From Protonemura montana (Eukaryota; Arthropoda; Insecta; Plecoptera; Nemouridae), in the NCBI GenBank assembly GCA_947568835.1, contig OX387608.1, forward strand, positions 10,516,001 to 10,580,000: a stretch of 64,000 bases of DNA, in the 5' to 3' direction. The notes beneath the pieces are model-generated. The model was not told the origin of the DNA. It ran no database searches and was given only the letters and a program-made list of their open reading frames with translations. Of this stretch, positions 22,060 to 34,893 are shown in pieces. The position numbers and the translations under genes are program-made. Every line of letters starts with the position of its first letter. The first letter of the stretch is position 1.

Positions 22060-23750
22060 TTCTCAATGCATTACATATTTTTGTTGAAGCCCTTAATCAT
22101 GTAATTGCGTACCTAATATTCCAGCTAACATATTTTAATTTAAATTCAAAAATATAACGTGCTGGTCATATAAAAATATAATTATTTGATTGGCTGTGAC
22201 TATGGTGATGAGTTTATAGCTTGCAGTTATTTTTTTTTTTATCAGAATATATTGTTATACGCGTAGACTAACAAATAGCATTCTAAAAAAGTCTCGGTAT
22301 AATTCTTCAACTTACAAACAAAATCGTCTGTTCGCCTTGCACAATCCAATCAAAACTGAAACGAAAAGCAACTTCCAGTACGTTTTGATAACTAAACTCT
22401 TTACCAGTGGTAAACCAGATTTCTCTGCCTGCATCTCATCAGTATCAAAGAACAATGGCACGAATCTTGCAGCAGTTCATTAAATTAGCATGTTGCTTTG
22501 TCGGAAGGTCAGCGAAGCCAGCGACTTGACGACTGTCACCCGAATGATGCACAGATTGAGCACGTGCCACCTTTATGACTGACCATTATGATGCGTGAAA
22601 GAGTTTTTGTCCAAAAAAAGAGTACAGCTCATAAAATGTGCCGTGCAGTTCGGGACGTAACGTCTTGCCCCGTTTCGGCAAAACCCCTTATCGTCTGCAA
22701 TTTTATTACCCACTTGATATTTATCGCGAGAGGATTTCTTTTGGGCTGTTTCTTTGACCAGTACGCCAGTTTCGAATTTCAAATTAATATCAAATTTAAA
22801 CTCGGCGTTTAGTTTTTTTTTAGAATAATTTGACATTCGTTGAACAGAAAAAGGTTCGGGCTACGCCAGAGTTCTTTCTGTCAACTGTTATTTACTGGTT
22901 TCAATCATCGCAGAGCGTCTTTTAATGGTGTCTTTGCTTATGCTAACCGAAGAAAAAAATTAATACATTACGAATAATTCAAACTGTTGGTTTCTATAAA
23001 AATTATAATTTCTGATGTGATGGAACTGGCAACAAAGGGAAATTTAATTAGGGGCAGCGTGTAGTGGGCGACCATCGCGTTGCATGCTTTCGAGATTGAG
23101 ATAAGTAAGTCGGGGCCAGGTTTTCGGTAAGGCAATCTCTCATCGCGTCGGTGACAATACTTTATAACCGAAGACAGCCACATCTGATGTATTTATCGCG
23201 CTTCGCCTTATGGCCGTATATGGGAGCTTCTGGGAGATAATTTATTCCGCTCGACGACCGAAAGACAAAAATATGCTTCGAGAGGCGAACCGAGCTAGAA
23301 TTTATAGCTTTTGCTGTTTTATTTATTTATTTTATTGTTATTAAATTAAAATACGTTTAGTTTTTGAAGATTTCACAGTAATTCATTACGTTTTAATGTC
23401 GATGCTGTGTGAAAGAAATTTTAACTGATATTTTAAAATGAAAATATATTAGGATATCTTATTATTATTACATAATATAGATAATATAAATAATAATATA
23501 TATGGGAACCAATTTTTAGAGGTTATTAGTGTTTCTTTCAATTAAATACTCGGCAAATTTCAAGTTTATCAAAATTTAAATCTGATTTCACAGCATAAAA
23601 CGCATCTAACGTCAAATCGGAGTTACTCGAGATTGAATGGTTGTGACGTGTTATAGCGTCACTAGAATCAGAATGACTGTGAGTATTCACAGCCTCGTGG
23701 TTTTAATCCTTGAAGATCCGTCATTCTCATGAAATCCAATGAAATAACCC
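22060..23750. other. probable intron downstream of noncoding exon
   Basis: AT-rich sequence follows the donor at 22053. No matching second exon was identified by eye. A balanced-composition stretch lies at 22480-22700. A very AT-rich patch with TATTATTA / ATAATATA runs lies at 23440-23510. Confidence 0.35.
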
Positions 23751-23757
23751 GTAACAT

Positions 23758-23862
23758 CAGAAACACTCGCGACAGGTGGAGATCGGGGTTCGTGTCCCAG
23801 CTACTTGACATCAATTTCTTCTAGGTTGCATTGCAAGCATTTACAATTGAAATCAGTTTTTC
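23758..23862 (+). mobile_element. tRNA-derived SINE fragment
   Basis: The A box is missing. It keeps acactcgcgacaggtggaga, tcggggttcgtgtccc (B box) and the tail region gcattgcaagcatttacaat. The middle that normally lies between head and tail is mostly deleted. Confidence 0.6.
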
Positions 23863-23899
23863 CCAAAGTCAGAGTGATCGTCTAATGCCTATTACTACA

Positions 23900-24020
23900 A
23901 TTTTCCTAACTCCGAGATAAAGTGGCAGTTAAATCAATTGCCAGGGCAACAACCAATCACATGCAGTGAAATTCAGCTGTTTCTATGAGTTAAGTGCTTA
24001 ACTCAGAGTTAAAACATATT
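23900..24020. mobile_element. family M-like palindromic element, diverged
   Basis: Ends TTTTCCTAACTCCGAG and CTTAACTCAGAGTTAAAA are inverted repeats of each other. The middle, gggcaacaaccaatcacatg cagtgaaattcagc, matches the core of the other family M copies. Confidence 0.5.
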
Positions 24021-25149
24021 GTAATACCGGGTTAAGAAAACTAACGTGTGGTATGCAATTGGTAATTTCATCAAGTTGGTATGTAATCCTGACTGGTCTT
24101 GCCTTTAAACGTAGAAGCTTCTGTTTACAGTCCCTATGTATAGCAGTTCTTATTGAAAGCAGGGATCGTCACATTTATAAACTCGCTGCCCCTGTTTTAT
24201 TAAACAACTAAATGTGCTTTGATTATTAACTTTGAAGGCCGCACCTAAAATTATCTTTTTCTTTCAAGATGTCAGACCATTGCTTTTGTTTTCTGCTCTC
24301 ACCTGGATTTGAAATGCGACACCCGCCCATGAGCCCGAAGAAAAACACCTCGGCGCAATTAATTTCTAATCTTTGGTGTATGCGGTTTAATCTTTGAGTC
24401 GAAGCTCTAATCTTATTTAAATTTAGATAGGTGTTTGTGTCGTGTCCTGAATCTCGGTAGTGGCTTAGACAGTTAGTTAGGATGTGGGGCACGGGCTTGT
24501 GGTTATATTTGGGTCATTCGTTCCATGATTCTTTGATTTCCAAAGCTTATGTTAGTAGCAATCAATTAAATTTGCCTATTTCTACTTTTTTACCTGAATT
24601 AAAATTTTCCGCACTCACCGATTTACCTATTTGTACCTATTGATCTACTTTACTTTCAAGTAACAAACTCCAATTTATCTTTTACATCGAAAGCTCAGAA
24701 AACTTATAATTTCTGATCTTCTTGATAGCCTTCTCACTTCAAACTGTAGTAAATTAACACATCTCAAAAAGGTGTGTCTATGTAAGAAAATTGTTAAAAT
24801 CGTTAACCCTTCTCTGGATGCTAACTAAAAAAAAAAAAAAAATCCGAAATCCAGCAAAAAAAAAGACCGAACGCCGCCGTTGTCTTTTGGGAAGGTAACG
24901 TGAAACGGAGAGTAATTAGTGATTAGCGTGGTAGAAGCAGGGCCTCGATAATTGACCACCTTTTCACAGGAAGTTAGTAACGGTAGTACATAGCGACGTA
25001 ATGACCTGATGAACGCACTAACAACAACACAAAAAATTGTGTTGCCGAGACCAGGCACCAGAGTATGTAGCTGTCAGCCAATAGCCATCCTAATGACAAA
25101 ACTCTCCTTGATTATCTCGACGAGTATTTCATAAGACTTATCAAAAATA

Positions 25150-25412
25150 GTAAGAAAGTAAGTATTTATTGTCTTTAAAATCAATTTGATGTACAAGACA
25201 TGGTTTAACATAAAAATATATGAACAACCTTTACAATTTCAGAATAAAAAACTAACACTGTGTAATACTGTGGTCATTAAATTGATTTAGCTACATAGAA
25301 TCAGATTACAAATGATAACGTAGATATACTTAAAATTATGTAAATAATAACTAAAAACAAGTAATAAATTGAAAGTCATTCAATCATTAAATCATAAAAT
25401 ACCATAGTGTAA
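25150..25412 (-). mobile_element. LINE 3' UTR with AATAAA near its end
   Basis: Following the stop of the RT remnant on the - strand is AT-rich noncoding sequence that ends near 25160 with gacaataaatacttac. That combines a polyA signal and a short terminal motif typical of LINE 3' ends. No clean polyA tail or target duplication was visible. Confidence 0.55.
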
Positions 25413-25715
25413 TTAAAATTCTTGAATACTGTAAACTATATTTTGAGTTAGACTCTGTCGAAGTTTATTTTTAAAATGTAACATATTCAATGTCTTAACC
25501 TCCTCAGGTAAGCCATTATAAAGTCGTCGTCCGATATAATGAGCCAGGTTCTGGCATCGTGTGGACGTTTGTTTCTTTGCATAAAGATCGTGCTTTTGTC
25601 GTGTTTCATGGAATGGCACCTCGCTGATCTTTTTAAAGTTTGATTTTATAAAGATTAAGAGTCGATAATAAATATACACACAGGGCATTGTCATAAAGAA
25701 ACCAAATGAAACCAA
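25413..25715 (-). pseudogene. LINE reverse-transcriptase C-terminal remnant
   Basis: The 100-codon frame encodes the extreme C terminus of a non-LTR retrotransposon ORF2, downstream of the reverse-transcriptase core. Recognisable landmarks in order are the M(T)MPCVYIYYRLL segment, HETRQKHDL (the HNTR-type motif), IGRRLYNGLPEEVKTL (YN-LP-I/V pattern) and FKNKLRQSL ending in YSIQEF. The catalytic RT and endonuclease domains are absent: the element is 5'-truncated, as is usual for LINE insertions. The family is most like Jockey/CR1-type C termini, judged by eye. Upstream of 25715 on the - strand the frame closes within about 100 bases. Confidence 0.75.
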
Positions 25716-25784
25716 ATAGAGCTTCTAATAAGAATAGAGTTGTGATTCAAATTTGTATTTCAATATTATATTATGTCCAGTAGG

Positions 25785-25932
25785 ATTCGGTTTTACCAAA
25801 ATCTAGCCTCCTAGTTGAAGTGTTAGTTGAAATTGTTGCCATGGCGACTTCCAATCACATGCTGTGAAATTCAGATTTTTCTGTGAGCTAGAGATCCAAC
25901 TTGTGGTTGACAATTTTGGTACAACCCGACCT
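25785..25932. mobile_element. family M palindromic MITE-like element
   Basis: The ends are imperfect inverted repeats (ggttttaccaaaatctagcc against the complement of acaattttggtacaacccga). The middle is gttgccatggcgacttccaa, tcacatgctgtgaaattcag. No ORF is present. It adjoins the LINE remnant. Confidence 0.6.
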
Positions 25933-26383
25933 TAAATAAGCAAACGAAGGTTTAGATGGAAATAGAGGCATCTGATCGGGTATGACCATGGCGATGAGTT
26001 TTAAGCTCCGAGCCATCGATTTAACTAGGCATTGTAAAACTGACACATAAATTTGACAAATACTATTTGAACTGGGTTTTGAATGCTAAGTGAAGGACAA
26101 ATAAATTTCCCAACGTTTTGTAACTAGGACCTGTTACTTTATCACTGGTGAAAACAGTCATGAACATTTTCCGAAAAAAAATAATCAAAGAAAAATAAAA
26201 TAATGACCTAGTTCATGCGTCCTAAATGCATCTAACTAAAATAATCAAGGTCAGTAATTAAAAAGAACTAACACATTTTGTATTTTTTGAAAATATGACC
26301 CGAAAATGTTGACGTTTTTCACTAAATAACCAAAAAAATACGAACCAAAAGTTGCAAAAAGTATAAAAATGCAGTTGTTCTTC

Positions 26384-26468
26384 ACTTAGCAATCAAAACT
26401 CAGTTTAAATAGTTTTTGTCAAAACTAGTGCTAAGGTTAGAGAAAGTAGACATGAGTCTTAAAACCTA
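26384..26468 (+). repeat. family Y module, isolated copy
   Basis: It carries the same blocks as at 53519 (ttagcaatcaaaactcagtt, aaactagtgctaaggtt, aagtagacatgagtcttaaa), but no tRNA-like head follows; the next sequence is a TACCTA-rich low-complexity run. Confidence 0.6.
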
Positions 26469-26964
26469 TATACCTATACCTACACCTATATGCCCAAATA
26501 CCTACTCTCACCGTACCTACCTTTGTTCCAAAAAATGTTCTTATAAAAATATTTTATAATAACCAGTCCTGTCCTCGCTTCTCAAGAGATCTGAATAGAA
26601 TTACCCTCCAAGCGAGAAAATTTGCGAGCGCATGTCGAACAAAGGCGGTGTCGCCTAACAAAAAAGCATATGAAAATTGCTTGTCTAATGTCTCCCCTAC
26701 CACCACACACATGCACAGACCTAGATGGACGGTTTCATGTATTATTAACTAAGACTTAGACGGGGAGTGAAAGGATGGGGAGTGTGGGTGGCGTTTTGTG
26801 AAATCCACCCCTGCATCAAGCTTGCCCTATGTCTCGTCTCTATCTTAGCTACGTCGCAAGCCCTTAGTCGAGTAGCAAAAGAAAGGACTTTGCACGAGCT
26901 TGCCTTTTAAATATTTCAGGACGTTATTAGGTTAGGCAAAGTTTAGAGTGAAAAAGTAAAAAAA

Positions 26965-26987
26965 AAAAAAAATATATATATATATCG
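26965..26987. repeat. poly-A plus (AT)n microsatellite
   Basis: An A-run is followed by tatatatatata; similar A-run/(TA)n junctions occur at 32315-32340 and a (AT)n at 52066-52078. Confidence 0.75.
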
Positions 26988-27354
26988 TATCCACATACTG
27001 CAGATGCCGCCTGCGTATACATGCGGAGGCATGTCGAGAGGCCATCTTGTGGATGAGAAGGAAATTAGGAAAAGCGTGTACGAAAATGAAAATGCTTGAG
27101 GCTCGACGCCTGTAACTGGAAAATTAGTTGTTGCATACATTGACAACACAGTTTTTTTCCATCAAAATCTATTTTTTTCTGACTATTATATAAAATCGCT
27201 GTTGCACGTTATAATCACTTGAACAACTTTACTAAAGAAACAGTTTAAAAAATCTGCACGTGGTCACTGTATTGCAGTATATTGTACCTGAAGGGCGCAA
27301 GGGCGGAGGCCCAAGTTTTCGTATAAAAACGTGTGCGTAAAATGTTTTGCTTCC

Positions 27355-27637
27355 GATTGATTGATTATTCTGTTTAACGACGCACTGTTCTGACAACGGG
27401 CCATCTGGCAAAATGGCGACGGAGAATGAGTGGATGATGATAATTATAATGATGATGAACCTAACTTAGACTGGAAGAAAAGATGAGAAACCCGGTGCCA
27501 TAACATAACCTACTCCTGTCCGAAAAGAACTGGTCATGTGTATGATGGTCACCCATCCAATACCTGACTCAGCGCAGTGTTTCTGACCTCCGGTGATCTC
27601 ATGAGGACCGGTGTTTCCAACAAGCCAAATCGCCCAG
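27355..27637 (-). mobile_element. 5S-derived SINE, large internal deletion
   Basis: The tail (gtttaacgacgcactgttct), the microsatellite and the 5S head (caccggtcctcatgagatca, cagcgcagtg, ggatgggtgaccatc) are all present. About 150 bp of the central core, including the ccttcggaaggg motif, is missing. Confidence 0.82.
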
Positions 27638-27699
27638 TTTTTGCTTCCGAAAAAAAAAACCACACAATAATCGACAGAACAATTAATAATTACCATTAA

Positions 27700-28120
27700 C
27701 CACTACCGACAACCGAGAGACATTTTAATTTGACCCACTCATGCCCAATGACCGAACAACACTATGTGGTTTGTATATATGCCACCTCATCAACCATATG
27801 CTCATTCTGTGACAGTTGACCAAACTCGCTGGCTGCGCCAAATGAAGCTACCTAAGCCCAGAACTTAATCGAATATTAATAACCGAGCAGGCTGTAGTTT
27901 TTCACGCAATCAGCGGTAACCAATGGCGGCTGGAGGTTGACCGGACATGCATTTGGCTTGGCAAGTCAATTAAATTAATGCGGATGGAAGGAAACGGATC
28001 AGGGCACGTGTGCGCTGTGTGACTTTGCTCGTTGAAATGATGACGGTTGTCGATCTGGTTTGTCGCTCGCTGTTTGCCTAATTCATTGTGATATTCTGGA
28101 CGAAGAACCACAGAAAGATA
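27700..28120. other. candidate conserved regulatory DNA
   Basis: Single-copy, balanced composition with caatggcggctggaggttga, tcaattaaattaatgcgg and gggcacgtgtgcgctg. There is no repeat homology, and the short - strand frame lacks codon bias. Confidence 0.22.
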
Positions 28121-31100
28121 TCGGAATAGTAACTCTGCATTGTGCTAGATGGCCACATGAGCGTAATTTTAGTTGAAACTAGTAATCGCCCGATGCCCGC
28201 ACCCAAACAGGGTCATCGGCTGCGCAGGAAATTTAAATTTGCTGAACAATTCTTATAACAGCTCGGAAGACAAAACATCTTGGCATGAGAAAGCTTTTAA
28301 CCAATAGGAAACAAGCGGTCATCAGCAAAAATGATCATGGTTTTTAAAATGACAGTTGGCCCTCATGACATCCCAAAACGACCGGTGGCGCCTCTGACGG
28401 AAAAATATGTTATCATGCTGCAGTCAAGCTTAGCACTGATAATTACCAAATAAGTGTTCCAATGTTGAAACGAACATCAGCTGCTTGGTTAATCAGCAAT
28501 CTCCCTGCACTCTACGTGCGAGATTTGTCTATTTAATCCATCCCTTCGCTTGGCCAGTTTGCCGATGCAAAATGAGCTCACGTTCAGCCAATATTTCACT
28601 GAAATCCTAATCCCGTGAACGCCATTAAGCAACGGCCGAATCAGCGAGCGTCGAGTAATCCGGAAATAATGCGAAGAATGCGCTATCTGATCGCTGGGCC
28701 CCGTGATACGCACGAATCGGCCCGCCAAATTATTTTCACTTCTAGAGAAAATGTGTTGGAAAAATTAAACTTGTTTTGAATTGATCGTCCGGATCAAACG
28801 ATGCCGGCTGTACTGTGGTGGAATGAGAGACCGATTAATCTTCGAGGGGATTTTCAATTAAATAAAAAAGGGATGAAAGTGCGGTGTTTGTTGGCATACG
28901 GCACCTCCACCTCTTTTCGCGACTTACGGTATTTTCTTGAAACATGGGAGAAGATTTTTTTTTGAATAGAAATGCTTCTCTCTCTGTTCAAAATTAATCC
29001 TTCCGGAAAAAAAAGGATTGTATATAAAGAAAAACAATTTCCCTTAATTGCGTTTTGGTGGCGCACGTATTTGTGCAAATAAATTAGTTTACACTGTTGG
29101 CATTTTTTTTTCTCAGCTCTTGCGTCTTGGGAATAATAATTATTATTGGTGTACGGGCGAGTTGCTTCTAATGTGATTATTACGAAATTGGAAAAAATAA
29201 CGAAGACGGAACGTAAGAGTTTTCTCATCCAGTTTAATGTTATCTGCATGGAATGGCATTGCTGGAAGGCACACTGGAAGGGTATTGCAGCACCATTGCC
29301 ATCTCGCTCAGCAGGGTATAATTTCAATGGCCCGTTGCAGATTCCAACGCGCTGGGATGGCGCACAGCATTTAATCAAAGATGTAATTCTCATTCTGTTA
29401 TTTAAGAAAACCCAATTTATTTAAATTACAAAAATCTCTTCCCCGGTTTTTTTGTTAGGAAATTTAATTGGATTTGCATTTGCCGGTTAGAGATATTTTT
29501 TACAGCTCGAGCGCTTCAATCAGTTTTATTACACAAAGAAATAGATAATTAAAACGAGAATAATCTATTTAATCAACACCGTCCTAATCAAATTTGATTA
29601 AATCTATAATACCCTCAAATCACCGAGATTCACGAACATCTTTAGATCCTAACCACTTTTCTTCTTCGAGAAGAAATCGTACTTAACATTTTCCCCATTC
29701 CATTTACTTTTCGTCTCGTAGCTCGTCCTAATTTTCTTCGGCGCTGCATGGCACTAATTCACCAATTATCCTTCTCATTCACACCCTTTGCGTTCCCAAT
29801 CACTCCTCTTTGTTCCACGCCGTGCTCTCCTCTATCTCTCTCCGTTATGAACACTCGATCGACGCTTCCTCCAGCTCACAAAAGCCATGTGCCACCCTTA
29901 AACAGAAACTCAATTGCCGTTCTCAGGACTAGCGAACATAGCTAACTACTCTGTAACAATTAACTAACCCTAACTAACCCTTTAACTTCTCAATCAAGCC
30001 AGTTAGAGCAACCATTGAGGGGTAACTAACTAATTAACAATAAGATTTAATCAATTCCGTGAAGGCGGGAATGATAAGGGCGCCGCGGGGCGCAAAGGGG
30101 GAGTTGGGAAATCTTTGAGCAACAGATGGGCCAACTTTGTCTGAGACCGCATTTTGCGAGCAAGTTTCGCGATGTAACGAGGTTTCGATGGATTTTCATG
30201 GCATGCCCGGGTAATTACTGGATCTAGGGTATCTTAATGAAAGCGATGAGTTTGTTAATTTTATTAGAATGGATCAATTGGGAATTTTAGCAATTTTAGG
30301 GATGTTCAAAGAAGTGGTGGTTGGAATTATTATGGTTTGCGATGGTTGTGGTAGTGGGGGGGTTGGGGGGGGGGGGGTCTATCAAACGAGGGTTTCTAAT
30401 CAAGTGTTCAACGATACTGTGTTGTAGTGGAATATTTCTCTGCAGCGTCGCTTCTTCTAATTGGCTTTCATCTCACTCAAAGCAATTCACCGCCTAATGA
30501 ACCGCGCCTCTCAGCGTCGGGAAATTTATTTTCGGAAAACTAGACGATAACGGCTGGCTTTCCATTTAAATTTTCACTCGATTTCATTCGAATTTTCACA
30601 AAAATGTTATACTGCACTATATAGTGGGTCATGAAAAAAAATGAATCTGCAAGTTTTACTCATTCACTTCGTTTCAAAATTGCAAATCTAAAAAAAAATC
30701 AAAATCAAATACTTTAAAAATGTAAAAAGACCTGATTATTGGTAACCTAGGCTAGAGAAAGAATGCAGATTTCGGGGGCATTGGTTTTCAAGGGGCTTTC
30801 TTTGTTAACTGTAATTTACTCCAAATTCAAAAAATGTAACCCAAAAAAAAATGATAATAATACTTAAGAACGCGGGCTTCCAAAAATAATGTTTGATTCG
30901 ATTGGTAGCTACTTGGGCAAATGGCGTTACGATCGCCTAATCCCTAAACGCAATAATACTCTGTCCCGGAAATATACTACATGTAGTATATGGAGTGTCA
31001 CATCAATAACAGGCAGTAAAACTGTAAAACGAGGTTTCAGCCTCCCTGAAAAAAAAAAACGCATGAATTCGAATTCTTTCAGTGATGCAAAATGCGTTTC

Positions 31101-31655
31101 ATTTTCTAAAAATGTTACACCATCACCTAAGAAAATCTTCATTTGATTGCAAATGATGTCGTAATTTGGCGGCGCGATATTTTATAAGTAGGTACCCATC
31201 ATAACGCTGAACAAAAGATAAGCCCTGCAGAATTCCCCATTTCAAATAACCACGTTCACATATATATACATAAAATGCAATCGAAGTGTACCGACCTATA
31301 AATGCAACCTACATGTTCAAATGTCTCTTCAGATCAAATCTAGTGCCCCCAATTTCCCCTCGCCCCGACGTCGGTATCAAATATCGGTGAGTTCATCTCG
31401 ACACCGCAATCTCTCCCCCCCATTCGAAGAGCTAATCTCCGCCGCGCTCTGTTGTCTTGGTTGTAATGACAGAATCTTCATCTACTTCATGATTTTCCAG
31501 TCTCATCTCAAGAAACGGATGAGAATGTCTCTTTTACAAAGTTTCATACTAGCTCGTGTCCTCGCTGGTATGGTTTAATCGTGGATTACCACCCAGCGTA
31601 CAGTACTTTGACTTTAATTGCAAACTTGAAGTGCTATGTACACTGGTGCTCATCA
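28120..31655. other. no gene seen; spacer with CpG patches and a G-run
   Basis: It includes GC-richer patches at 28480-28730 and 30050-30230, a pyrimidine-rich C/T stretch at 29740-29900 and taaccctaactaaccct at about 29965-29985. The 179-codon - frame at 28854-29393 shows no codon bias and its antisense is also partly open, so it is not called. Confidence 0.35.
30352..30380 (+). repeat. G-run tract
   Basis: gtggggggg ttggggggggggggg has two uninterrupted runs of G on the + strand, able in principle to form a G-quadruplex. Confidence 0.85.
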
Positions 31656-31659
31656 AAAT

Positions 31660-32045
31660 CCGAACGGTTTGGCGAGTTGGACACATTGATTTTTCTTATA
31701 TCTCCGAAGTTAAGCAACAAAAAGCTTGGTCAGTTATTGGATGGGTGACCATCAAACACATGACCCGTTTTGTTCGGAAGAGAGGTTGGAGGGATGGAAG
31801 TTAGTACAGCAACTGCATTTTCCTTGCTCATCAACCTCTCGACGGTGTGGATTTGTGGAGGAATCCTGCTGTTCGAGTTGTACCGTCCTTCGGAAGGAAC
31901 GTTAGGCCGGTGACTCATTGGTGCTCTTCGACTAGGCTACGTGCCTACGCCAGATTTTTCCTCTGCCCTTTTAGGTTAGGACCAGTTCATAACCGCCTCA
32001 TCATTACCCACTCATTCTTGTACACTATTAGATAAGCGCCACATA
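31660..32045 (+). mobile_element. 5S-derived SINE, diverged, tail lost
   Basis: It starts ccgaacggtttggcgagttg, keeps ccgaagttaagcaac and attggatgggtgacc, and has the ccgtccttcggaaggaacg core. It fails after the ATTAGATAAGCGCCACAT segment and abuts an inverted fragment of the same family. Confidence 0.8.
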
Positions 32046-32210
32046 TCCATGATGTCAAGAGGTTGACAAGCAAGGAAAAAGGAGTTGCTGAGGAAACTTT
32101 CTTCCGTCTAACTTCTCTCCCAAACAGAACTTGCCATGTGTATAATGGTCATCCATCTAATACCTGACTCAGCGCAGTGTTGCTTAACTTCGGCGAATCT
32201 ACGAGATCAA
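32046..32210 (-). mobile_element. 5S-derived SINE fragment, inverted to its neighbour
   Basis: On the - strand it reads from the 5S head (cgccgaagttaagcaacact, gcgctgagtcaggtatt) to the conserved segment around ctcttgacatcatggat, then stops. It abuts the + strand copy without a gap, giving a head-out inverted pair. Confidence 0.78.
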
Positions 32211-32214
32211 CCTA

Positions 32215-34530
32215 CGTTGATTGATGAAACACTCGAGAGATGCTTATTTTTTGTTTTTAAATTGTGCACAAAATTTCACGTTTTGCATTCACAAAAATCG
32301 TATCAAATTTCACAAAAAAAAAAAAAAATATATATATATTTCCCAAGCAAGTCTGGTTTAGCGCTTATCCCAAACGATGTTGCTTTATCACAAGAAATAA
32401 TCTCCAGGTTCTAACTTTCAGAACGTGCCAGCTACACGTCCTTTACTTTTATTTCAACAAAATAACAATCCTGGCCAATTTTAATCCATTCCCTTTTCGG
32501 AAACTGCAGTCGTGACTAGACAATTAGAAACCAGGTTCGCGATTAGCATCTCGATATATAAACGTGTCTTATCAGAACTAGAATAATTTCTGCCTTGAAA
32601 TATCACGATCGTTGACACGTAGCACTAATTGTAGATCATCTCAATTCATACAGTTGAACCATGCGGTTGAATCCTGCACCTAAATAAAACCATCACACGG
32701 CACCGCGATATTATCACCAAGCGTACATGGAATAATTATTCTTTCGGTCATTACTATTACCCGTAGCCTCATGCACCAATGACATTACAAGTGGACCACA
32801 GTTTTTTTTATTTTCTTTCTATAGCTCAATATATAATTTATATAAAAGCATGAGCCTTACGGTGAATGAAACAAAAAAATATAATCCGTACTAGTGAAAT
32901 AAAAGATATCGTAGGAGGGCTGCTAAAGCATAATGATAATCCACTTGGATTTGCATGACAGAGAGTCTATAGTCGACTAAATGCAGAGCTCGGACAATTT
33001 GTGAAAGGCAAAACAGAAAAAAAAATAGTGGCATCCAGCCCTCAGTTTTTGGTAGCGTTGCTGAGTAGCGCATTGTAGCGAAACAAAGCGATAGGCGTGC
33101 TGGTTTTTCAAGGGGTTGCTGCCTATCTTTTTGTCTTCTGTTTCGAAATCACTAGGCTCATTTGCATTTATAGGCTGATAGAATAAAGATGTGCTAGTTA
33201 TAGAATGGTTTCTATAGGTGCTCGATTTCAGTTGAGCTGTGTGATTTTGTCAGAGGTTTAATGGATTGAACGTTTGGACGTCAAATGGCCGATTTCACAA
33301 CCTATGAGATTAGCTCCGATTTAAACTCTGTTTAAATGCAGCTTAAACGTCGAATTAATTTTTACTGTTTTCTGATATTTTAAAAAGGTTAAAAGGAGAT
33401 AATTACAGAAATAATTAAATAAACTTGAGATTTCGTATTCATAATTCTTTTTTGCCTTAATTTACTTTGTCTAAATTTACTTACTTGACGTTTACAAAAT
33501 GTTGTTAGTTAGCAAATACCGAATCATGACCCGAAACCGTGTTTAATTTAAATCTAACCCGAATTTTGGTGATGTCAGCCATGAATAATTGTGTTTCGTT
33601 GGTAAAGACTTTATCAGATTCCATAAAATTTAACTAACTATTCAAGAAAATGAAATAAAAAATATGGATAGTTCTTTTTCTTTCTTATGACTCCTGATTT
33701 TCATTTCTGGGTCACATTACGCCCATTGTTGATTGGTGTGTACATAATTACGTATCTGTCCAGGAGCGACGAACAGAAAATTAGCAACACACGTACCTTT
33801 TTTTTTTGTAACATGAACTCGTCGACGGCAATTTTCACATTTTACCACGTGCACAAATCTCGTTATTATGCAAATTAATTAAAATTTTGCCATCATCCGT
33901 CGTTGAAAATATGAATAAATAAATGTGTATATAACGTGGAGCGTGCAGTGTGATCCTGGAAAATGAGGACTCTGCTATATAGAAACATGAGCCATGATGA
34001 GGAATCCAATGAGTGGTAGACAATGAGAAGAATAGCCAGCCAAATTATAAAGTTCATATTGTAAATGCATGAATTTTCGGTAAAGTACGGTACACGCTCT
34101 ATGACAACTCGGGGGGCGGCTGCAAATGACAAAAACCAATTAATATTCCTATCACGTGAACCTATTCAAAACATATCTCGTCAACGGCGGGAGTAGTTAG
34201 TTTTCAAGTACCGAAGACCCATGCACTGGTCGTTCCAATGCGAAGTCTAGCAATTATAAGGGTTGTACGTGACTTTTGCCAGAATTGTCGCCGATAGATG
34301 ATGGGATTCTACTGTCGGGCGTGGGAGTGAGATCGAAAAACTAGCTTGAAAATTACCAGTGATTTTGATTAGAATTGGTACATGACGAATTCGAAATCTA
34401 CAACTCGTATCGCATAACAAAGTTGCGTATGACGATTTCGAATATGCTGCACTAACTTTTAATTGATCTCGCGTGATTAATAGCACGCACCGAGCGCGAG
34501 GAAATCAGTAAAATAATGCCAGTGAGTTTA
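32215..34530. other. no gene seen; AT-rich spacer
   Basis: Only short frames are present, along with an A-run/(TA)n junction at 32315-32340. No window repeat family was recognised. Confidence 0.4.
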
Positions 34531-34535
34531 AAGGT

Positions 34536-34893
34536 ACAGTCAGAGGGACATTGTTAAAGTTAAACTTTGTGCTGAGCGAACGAGTCGGCAACGCGCGGTA
34601 ACAGTAGGTGCCACCCGATGACTTTTACGGCGGTCCTTTTTAACAAATCTCTGGAACTAAATAATTACGACTCAAAATATCAAATTATGTATATCAATCG
34701 CTTAGGTTAGCATCAATGAAGCATAATTAAATTAAAACTAGTCTCAAATGCGAGTAATCTGCGAGAAATAACGAAATAACGTCTCGTTAAACTCAAAACG
34801 ACAGTGACTCCACCTAGTGACATCCTCCATTTTTGTCAGCAAAGTAGTAATTTGGTTGCACATTTTTCTTGAAGACAGTTTAATATAAGCGCT
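34536..34893 (+). mobile_element. family X non-autonomous repeat, near complete
   Basis: It has cagtcagagggacattgtta, gtaggtgccacccgatgact, ctttttaacaaatctctgga, tctcaaatgcgagtaatctg, aactcaaaacgacagtgact, ccacctagtgacatcctcca and tataagcgctggcc. It is one of the most complete copies. Confidence 0.72.

Noticed and set aside
28854-29393. 179-codon open frame on the - strand
   Set aside because: Composition follows the AT-rich background, with no domain. Part of the region is also open on the + strand. A frame of this length is borderline but possible by chance in 64 kb.
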